Shown in pieces: positions 30,748-35,022 of a stretch of 35,022 nt of DNA. The DNA comes from a virus. Made by a program: the position numbers and the translations under genes. Every line of letters starts with the position of its first letter. Positions within the stretch are counted from its first letter, which is position 1. The DNA lies in IMG/VR virus record IMGVR_UViG_3300024964_000002, positions 1 through 35,022 of that record; one strand, written 5' to 3'. The notes beneath the pieces are model-generated. The model was not told the DNA's origin. It did no database searches and was given only the letters and a program-made list of their open reading frames with translations.

Positions 30748-31422
30748 ATGGCACTACAACCATGTAAAGAGTGTGGCAAGCAAATCAGTGATCAAGCAAA
30801 AAAGTGCCCATATTGCGGAATTGAAATAGATAAAAAAGACAATTCAACATTAATTTTTACAATAATAGTTTTATTAATAATGGTTAGTTGGTTTATAGCG
30901 AGCGGGAAAAAACCAATAGAACAAAACAATCAACTTTATATTAAACCAATAGCAGCAACTAAAGAGCCATCAGCACTTTTACCAATTATAAATACATGGG
31001 AATATGACACTTATTTAGATAATATTTCAAATAAGTCTATTTATTCAGCTACTATAAAAAGTCAAAATGACTATAAACTTGATTTTCCATATGGCGATGG
31101 CAATGTTACCGCACAATTAGTAATTAGAAATCATCCTAAATACGGTAAAGAAATTATATTTTTCGTAAGCAAAGGTCAGCTGCATTGTTCATATAGTGAC
31201 TGTAGAGTTAACTTGAGATTTGATGATGGTGATGTAATTTCATTAGAAGTACATAAGCCAGATGATAGTAGCAGCAAAGTTTATTTTTTAACAAAACCAA
31301 AAACAATTATTAGTAAAATACTTAAATCTAGAAAATTACATATTCAAGTAACTTTCTTTCAAGAAGGCTCACCAACATTTGAATTCAATACTGAAAACCT
31401 TAAAATTGAAAATCTAAAGTAA
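30748..31422 (+). CDS. Zinc-ribbon membrane protein co-directional with cI
   Basis: 224 aa. A zinc ribbon at residues 6-23 (CKECGKQISDQAKKCPYCGI) is followed by one membrane helix (about 35-50, IFTIIVLLIMVSWFI) and a beta-rich extracytoplasmic or cytoplasmic part of about 160 residues. It starts ten bases after cI and ends before a terminator, so it should be expressed in the lysogen. This is the usual place for lysogenic conversion or superinfection-exclusion genes; the specific role is unknown. Confidence 0.75.
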   Translation: MALQPCKECGKQISDQAKKCPYCGIEIDKKDNSTLIFTIIVLLIMVSWFIASGKKPIEQNNQLYIKPIAATKEPSALLPIINTWEYDTYLDNISNKSIYSATIKSQNDYKLDFPYGDGNVTAQLVIRNHPKYGKEIIFFVSKGQLHCSYSDCRVNLRFDDGDVISLEVHKPDDSSSKVYFLTKPKTIISKILKSRKLHIQVTFFQEGSPTFEFNTENLKIENLK

Positions 31423-31438
31423 CCAATCCATCCTAAAC

Positions 31439-31463
31439 AAACCCGCTTAGTGCGGGTTTTTTA
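31439..31463 (+). terminator. Terminator after the cI operon
   Basis: AAACCCGC/GCGGGTTT, five-base loop, continuing TTTATTGCC. Same family as the late-operon hairpins but in plus orientation. It isolates the cI operon from the early rightward operon that follows. Confidence 0.9.
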
Positions 31464-31482
31464 TTGCCTAAATTTAATCAAC

Positions 31483-31544
31483 ATTAGTAAATAATAATAA
31501 ATAATTAGTATTTGCTATTGCATATAACATTAGCATTTGATAAA
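31483..31544. promoter_or_regulatory. Second operator cluster before the DGR-int operon
   Basis: Three sites like those between cro and cI: ATTAGTAAATAATAAT at 31483-31498 (14 of 16 to the first cro-cI site), ATTAGTATTTGCTATT at 31504-31519 (15 of 16 to its reverse complement) and ATTAGCATTTGATAAA at 31529-31544 (13 of 16). Start spacings are 21 and 25 bp. By analogy with lambda this is OL/pL, controlling the plus operon. A weak promoter (TTGCAT near 31518, TAAAGT near 31541) overlaps it. Confidence 0.75.
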
Positions 31545-31577
31545 GTATTTCAAACGCCACTATTCAAGGGTTTGAAA

Positions 31578-31793
31578 ATGTCACTAACCAACACTGAATT
31601 ACAAACTGTTTTCAACCGCAGTAAGTTACCTCAATTAGGTTACACCTTCCAAAAAGCCCTAGCATGTGACGCGATTAAAACCTGCCTTGTACGCATTGCT
31701 ACCAATATGCAAAACAAGCCAGCCACAGCACCAATACGCATAAGCAAAGCACAACAACGCCCAGCTAAAACCTATTGGTTTAATAATATTTAA
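31578..31793 (+). CDS. First gene of the plus-strand early operon, unrecognised
   Basis: 71 aa from ATG 31578 (MSLTNTELQTVFNRSKLPQL) with AAGGG seven bases upstream; a longer in-frame start at 31512 lies inside the operator cluster. Basic C-terminus (ISKAQQRPAKTYWFNNI), one central helical part. It is directly before DGR variable protein 2 and after the second operator cluster, the position of N-like or anti-host proteins in lambdoid phages. Function unknown. Confidence 0.7.
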   Translation: MSLTNTELQTVFNRSKLPQLGYTFQKALACDAIKTCLVRIATNMQNKPATAPIRISKAQQRPAKTYWFNNI

Positions 31794-31803
31794 GGGGATA
31801 TTG

Positions 31804-32547
31804 ATGGACACCTCAAACACAATCGCACCACAAACAGAAGTCGCCAGTCCTGAAACAGTCAGCGATCTATTTATTACCGTACCTGAAACCAAATTACCAA
31901 ACGGCACTGTAGTACCAGCTTTCCAAGTTGGTCAATATGCAACTAGCCAATCAGATGATGGCAAAGCCATTATTGTGGCTAACCGCAAACCGTGGGTAAA
32001 CATCAACTACCACAAAGCCAAAGAAGCTGCTGAAGCTGCAGGCTACAAACTGATTACTGAGCTGCAATGGTTAGCTATGGCATTTAACGCCACCAACGTT
32101 GCCGCAAATTGGACTAAAGGCGAAGTAGGCAAAGGCAAGCTATTCCGTGGAATCCGAAATGGTCATGTGAGCGCTGCTCAAGCAGGTGACTTTATCCCTA
32201 CCGATAAAAAAGAACGCCGCTGGTTAACGTTAAGTAACGGTGAAATTGTTTGCGACATCAACGGCAATGTATTTCAGTGGGTGTTTGATGATGTGCATGG
32301 CGATGAAAACGGCTTAATCAATAAACGTATTGAAGCTGATGACGTATCTCTCATGACTCCACCCTACTTTAGCGAACAAAAAGGCATGGGCTACCGTCCT
32401 GATGGCGCACGTGATTGGTCTGGCAATGCGCTCGTTCGGGGCGGCTGCTGGGGCTCGTACGACCGCGCAGGCGCGTTCTTCCTCAACTACGGCTGGCCTG
32501 GCGGCGACCTCGTCATTGTCGGCTTCCGCTGCACCAAGAGTCTCTAG
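31804..32547 (+). CDS. DGR variable protein 2 (C-type lectin/FGE-like fold)
   Basis: 247 aa from ATG 31804 with AGGGG upstream (a TTG lies one codon earlier). Short N-terminal tail, then the same lectin-like domain as variable protein 1: FITVPETKLPNGTVVPAFQV, KPWVNINYHKAKEAAEAAGY, LITELQWLAMAF, GNVFQWVFDDVHGDENG and ALVRGGCW. Residues 206-243 are encoded by VR2. No signal peptide or membrane helix. It lies about 3.3 kb upstream of variable protein 1 on the circle, remote from TR but served by it. Lacks the extra N-terminal domain of its paralogue. Confidence 0.9.
   Translation: MDTSNTIAPQTEVASPETVSDLFITVPETKLPNGTVVPAFQVGQYATSQSDDGKAIIVANRKPWVNINYHKAKEAAEAAGYKLITELQWLAMAFNATNVAANWTKGEVGKGKLFRGIRNGHVSAAQAGDFIPTDKKERRWLTLSNGEIVCDINGNVFQWVFDDVHGDENGLINKRIEADDVSLMTPPYFSEQKGMGYRPDGARDWSGNALVRGGCWGSYDRAGAFFLNYGWPGGDLVIVGFRCTKSL
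32419..32531 (+). repeat. DGR variable repeat VR2
   Basis: 113-bp gap-free match to the TR at 2239-2351 with 17 differences, all at TR adenines (9 A to G, 6 A to T, 2 A to C). Ends at the same GTCGGCTTCCGCTG boundary as VR1, and shares with VR1 but not TR the next 21 bases through the stop codon. About 68% GC. It is about 4.7 kb from TR across the join. Confidence 0.95.
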
Positions 32548-32559
32548 TCACTAATAGAT

Positions 32560-32578
32560 TTCGCTGTGAAACGGCGAA
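32560..32578 (+). other. Hairpin downstream of VR2
   Basis: TTCGCTG pairs with CGGCGAA (one G-T pair) around a TGAAA loop; it starts 28 bp after the VR2 end. Loop sequence and distance match the hairpin after VR1 although the stem sequences differ. Supports a role in DGR target recognition. Confidence 0.6.
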
Positions 32579-32625
32579 TATCACTCATTAATTAGTCAGT
32601 ATTTAAATTGTATTTGGGGTTAATC

Positions 32626-32802
32626 ATGAATGTTCAAACCGTAAATGTAGAGGTTGAAGACTTAGCAAAACTTGCAGATTTAATCTGCGAACGTGATTCA
32701 AGAACAAGTCCACCAACATTAGAAAATATAGGGGCTTGTCATGACCTAATTATCAAAATGATGGGTGAACATGCCGAAAAACATTACGCGCCTGAAGAAT
32801 AA
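32626..32802 (+). CDS. 58-aa acidic protein
   Basis: From ATG 32626 (MNVQTVNVEVEDLAKLADLI) with GGGG six bases upstream; longer reading starts at TTG. Acidic, helical; no motif recognised. First of a tight run of small genes between the two DGR targets. Function unknown. Confidence 0.65.
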   Translation: MNVQTVNVEVEDLAKLADLICERDSRTSPPTLENIGACHDLIIKMMGEHAEKHYAPEE

Positions 32803-32804
32803 TC

Positions 32805-32927
32805 ATGACTAAAAACATGACACGTAAAGCCTACAAGAGCGCCGAAATGCTTGATAAAAGCATAATGTTTTCTATCGCATTGGCACTCAGTATTTTATTC
32901 ATTCAACCATTACTTACCGCATTTTAA
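32805..32927 (+). CDS. 40-aa single-pass membrane peptide
   Basis: MTKNMTRKAYKSAEMLDKSI followed by one membrane helix (MFSIALALSILFIQPLLTAF). Starts two bases after the previous stop. Basic N-terminus, hydrophobic C-terminus. Typical of small phage early-membrane peptides. Function unknown. Confidence 0.55.
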   Translation: MTKNMTRKAYKSAEMLDKSIMFSIALALSILFIQPLLTAF

Positions 32928-32935
32928 GGAACATC

Positions 32936-33106
32936 ATGCGCCCATCTACAAAATGCTATTTTAGAAAACCTAGTCTATTTAGACGCTTTAAAAGACTCAT
33001 TGGCCGTTTTAATTTACTAAAACGCATTAAAAATACAGCTTATTACATGAAAAATTGTGGTTATGACTTAGCAACTGCATGGCGCAGAGCTGGGATAACA
33101 CTATGA
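32936..33106 (+). CDS. 56-aa very basic protein
   Basis: MRPSTKCYFRKPSLFRRFKR then LIGRFNLLKRIKNTAYYMKN; about a third of residues are Lys or Arg. AAGGAA lies six bases before the ATG. Its end (YDLATAWRRAGITL) resembles small phage proteins with a DLxxAWxxAG motif. It overlaps the next gene as ATGA. Possibly nucleic-acid binding, by charge only. Confidence 0.6.
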   Translation: MRPSTKCYFRKPSLFRRFKRLIGRFNLLKRIKNTAYYMKNCGYDLATAWRRAGITL

Positions 33107-33375
33107 GCGCTCTACTCATATTTTTAAGCACTTTTATTTTGGTGTTTGCGCTTGGCTTTCAAAGCCTGAATGTCAATAACGGCCATTACAAAGCCGCATT
33201 TTTCACAAGTTTTGCTATTGCACTAAGCAACCTCGTTCTATTTAAAACCATACCGCAAGCAGGACTGTTAGAAACTTCCGCTTATCTATTAGCTGGACCA
33301 CTGGCAATTGTGTCAAGCATGTGGGCACACAAACGCTTCATCAACAGTAAATCTAACAAAGTTGCAAAGAGTTAA
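33103..33375 (+). CDS. 90-aa membrane protein
   Basis: From ATG 33103 overlapping the previous stop. Three hydrophobic segments (ALLIFLSTFILVFALGF, AAFFTSFAIALSNLVLF, SAYLLAGPLAIVSSMWA) and a basic tail. Resembles small three-helix phage membrane proteins of unknown role. Coupled to the next gene by a one-base overlap. Confidence 0.7.
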   Translation: MSALLIFLSTFILVFALGFQSLNVNNGHYKAAFFTSFAIALSNLVLFKTIPQAGLLETSAYLLAGPLAIVSSMWAHKRFINSKSNKVAKS

Positions 33376-33629
33376 TGATGGAACTCACCTTAAAACTTAT
33401 ACCAATAGGCTCAACACTAGAGCTAGGTGGCGACACAATGAAACGCAGATTGTATCTGGGTGAATTAAAAGCTGGCTTTGGCGTGCTTTACAAAAGCGAA
33501 GACGATTTTAATGCTAAAAAACCGTGGTTAGTGATGGCAGAACCTGCCCATCGAGTTAAAAACGTACAGTTACCAGCTGGCTTTGATATTGAAAATATCG
33601 TTGGTTGGGCAAGAGGCATGATGCTATGA
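33375..33629 (+). CDS. 84-aa unrecognised protein
   Basis: MMELTLKLIPIGSTLELGGD; a second ATG at 33378 is equally possible. Beta-rich start, then KKPWLVMAEPAHRVKNV. No motif recognised. Overlaps both neighbours by one and four bases, so it belongs to the same polycistronic unit. Confidence 0.6.
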   Translation: MMELTLKLIPIGSTLELGGDTMKRRLYLGELKAGFGVLYKSEDDFNAKKPWLVMAEPAHRVKNVQLPAGFDIENIVGWARGMML

Positions 33630-34093
33630 ACCGTGCCCAACGCCGCCTAGCTGAAAAGAACACCCGCCGAGGCATTACTTACACTGAGCGCGTAGTGCCA
33701 CTCCCTACCCTGTTTGATGAGTTCACCGTGTTTGATATGCCACAAAGCATCTTAGATCAGCTTAAAAATGGTTCGATTGACTGCGCAAATGATGTGCCAG
33801 TGTTTAGAGATAACACAGGTCAATGGACTGAGGTTTTACCAGCACTTAAAGGTTGGCTTTATACCTGGGAAAAAATTAGCACAGAATTAAATTTAAGCCT
33901 TAGTTTTCATTTTTTTAAGATGCTTTCAACACGTCTTGAGCATGGCGTTCTTTTAGACCATCTACATATCAAATGCTGTATTGGCGAGCTATACGCCTGC
34001 CGCCTAGCATTTCGTATAGCAGACCGCAAAGAAATCGTCCGCATTTCTAAAATTGCTCAGCTACAAATTCTACTTAACCCAACGATTAACTAA
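33626..34093 (+). CDS. 155-aa unrecognised soluble protein
   Basis: From ATG 33626 overlapping the previous stop (MNRAQRRLAEKNTRRGITYT). Basic start, then alpha-helical middle (WLYTWEKISTELNLSLSFHF) and an end resembling a helical bundle (CIGELYACRLAFRIADRKEI). No enzyme motif or membrane helix. Function unknown. Confidence 0.65.
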   Translation: MNRAQRRLAEKNTRRGITYTERVVPLPTLFDEFTVFDMPQSILDQLKNGSIDCANDVPVFRDNTGQWTEVLPALKGWLYTWEKISTELNLSLSFHFFKMLSTRLEHGVLLDHLHIKCCIGELYACRLAFRIADRKEIVRISKIAQLQILLNPTIN

Positions 34094-34095
34094 TA

Positions 34096-34764
34096 ATGAC
34101 TAAATCACTAGGCATTAATAAAGCTAAAAAATATTGGACGACAGAAGAAATAACTTTGCTGAAGCATTTGTATGGATGCACTTTTACCAAAACTTTAGCA
34201 AAGTTATTTAATTGCAGATTAGAACAAGTTTATCAGCAAGCTGCAAAGCATCAATTGAATAAAGGTAGCTGGTATCAGAAATCACCGATGGCACAACGTT
34301 TAAGGCAAGGCGATGAAATTGGCAAAGACTACAGATTCAAAAAAGGACAAATACCGCCCAACAAAGGCAAAAAAACTGGCAACCACCCGAAGATGATGCC
34401 AACTCAATTTAAGCCAGGGCAAAGGCCGTTAAATTACAAAGCTGTAGGCACTATTAGATTCACCGGCGGCTACTTTGAAATAAAAATGGCTGAAGGTAAA
34501 CGCCAATGGGTATTGCAACACCGAATGATATGGGAGCGGATGAATGGGAAAATACCACAAGGCTTTATCTTGACCTTTATCGACGGAAACTCAGAAAAAG
34601 TAAAAATTACCAACTTAACCCTAATGACAAAAAAGCAAAATGCACAGCGAAATAGCATCCACAAATACGATAAAGAAATCGCTCAGCTATATCAGCTAAA
34701 AGGTGCAATCACAAGACAAATTAACAAACGGAGCAAGCAAGATGAACGACATACAAGCACTTAG
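34096..34764 (+). CDS. HNH homing-type endonuclease
   Basis: 222 aa. N-terminal part (WTTEEITLLKHLYGCTFTKT) is an HTH/SANT-like DNA-binding segment; the middle is basic; residues about 120-200 are the HNH domain: GKRQWVLQHRMIWERMNGKI, PQGFILTFIDGN and ITNLTLMT. The last H of the HNH is replaced by the DGN segment as in the HNH_3 family. Such genes are often free-standing mobile or used in phage recombination. Overlaps the next gene by 23 bases. Confidence 0.82.
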   Translation: MTKSLGINKAKKYWTTEEITLLKHLYGCTFTKTLAKLFNCRLEQVYQQAAKHQLNKGSWYQKSPMAQRLRQGDEIGKDYRFKKGQIPPNKGKKTGNHPKMMPTQFKPGQRPLNYKAVGTIRFTGGYFEIKMAEGKRQWVLQHRMIWERMNGKIPQGFILTFIDGNSEKVKITNLTLMTKKQNAQRNSIHKYDKEIAQLYQLKGAITRQINKRSKQDERHTST

Positions 34765-35022
34765 AAGCCATCTTTTTAACACGCTGACTGCTTTGCAAGA
34801 CAAAGATGATCCAATGGATATAGAGCGTGCAAAGGCTGTTTGTCAGGTAGGCACTGTAATCATAGATAGCGCTAAAGCGGAAATTGATTTTGCCAGGGTA
34901 AACGGTAGCGTCGATACCCAATTCTTTCAAAAATTATCTCACGTTCCGCAACTAGAAAATCAAGTTACACAGAGTGATCAAAACAGGCAGCACTCAACCA
35001 AGAATGGCAACGTGACTGTTGA
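34742..35022 (+). CDS. 5' part of small phage protein split by the contig ends
   Basis: ATG 34742 (MNDIQALRSHLFNTLTALQD), GGAGCAAG upstream, overlapping the HNH gene. It runs into the terminal repeat and continues at 1-158; the joined protein is 103 aa. The N-terminal half is helical and conserved in appearance (DPMDIERAKAVCQVGTVIID). Function unknown. It lies directly before variable protein 1. Confidence 0.85.
   Translation, partial: MNDIQALRSHLFNTLTALQDKDDPMDIERAKAVCQVGTVIIDSAKAEIDFARVNGSVDTQFFQKLSHVPQLENQVTQSDQNRQHSTKNGNVTV
34896..35022. repeat. Terminal direct repeat, copy 2
   Basis: Exact copy of positions 1-127; see copy 1. Because of it, features in this interval are duplicated in the window and should be counted once. 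Confidence 0.93.

Overview
This window is a complete temperate siphovirus-type phage (prophage) genome that encodes a diversity-generating retroelement (DGR). The first 127 bases are repeated exactly as the last 127, and one small gene reads cleanly across that join. The contig is therefore best read as a circular or circularly permuted genome of about 34,895 bp. The DNA is visibly AT-rich. HK97-type head genes, a CII/CP76-type regulator, a Q-like antiterminator and good Shine-Dalgarno sites point to a Gram-negative, probably beta- or gammaproteobacterial host; this is inference from gene families only.

The layout is lambda-like. A central immunity region (about 29.6-31.6 kb) holds a cro-like gene (-), a LexA/CI-type repressor (+) and a zinc-ribbon membrane protein co-directional with cI. 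Similar 16-bp operator-like sequences lie in two places: between cro and cI, and at 31483-31544. The leftward (-) operon carries cro, cII, a zinc ribbon, a DnaB helicase, an O-like initiator with four in-gene iterons (likely origin), a Q-like protein, HNH, TerS, TerL, portal, ClpP-type protease, capsid, connectors, tail tube, G/GT chaperones with a -1 frameshift site, tape measure, tail fibre and lysis genes, ending at 5.9 kb. Terminator-like hairpins sit between many of these late genes, which fits processive antitermination by the Q-like protein.

The rightward (+) operon starts after the second operator cluster and runs across the contig join to the integrase at 5.1 kb. It contains a small protein, variable protein 2, several small phage proteins, an HNH protein, variable protein 1, an 85-aa protein, a MutS-like/Avd fusion, the template repeat (TR), a 100-aa protein, the DGR reverse transcriptase, an excisionase and a tyrosine integrase. 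An attP follows, with a tRNA-3'-end core and flanking arm-type repeats, then a strongly structured, possibly RNA-encoding stretch.

The DGR is the main discovery. One 113-bp TR (2239-2351) matches two variable repeats (VR1 980-1092, VR2 32419-32531). The VRs differ from TR at 19 and 17 positions, and every difference is at a TR adenine. Both VRs end C-type-lectin/FGE-like proteins, and both are followed by a hairpin with the same TGAAA loop, which I do not see after TR. The targets are not in the tail operon. They sit in the int-side early operon downstream of apparent repressor operators, so their function is open.
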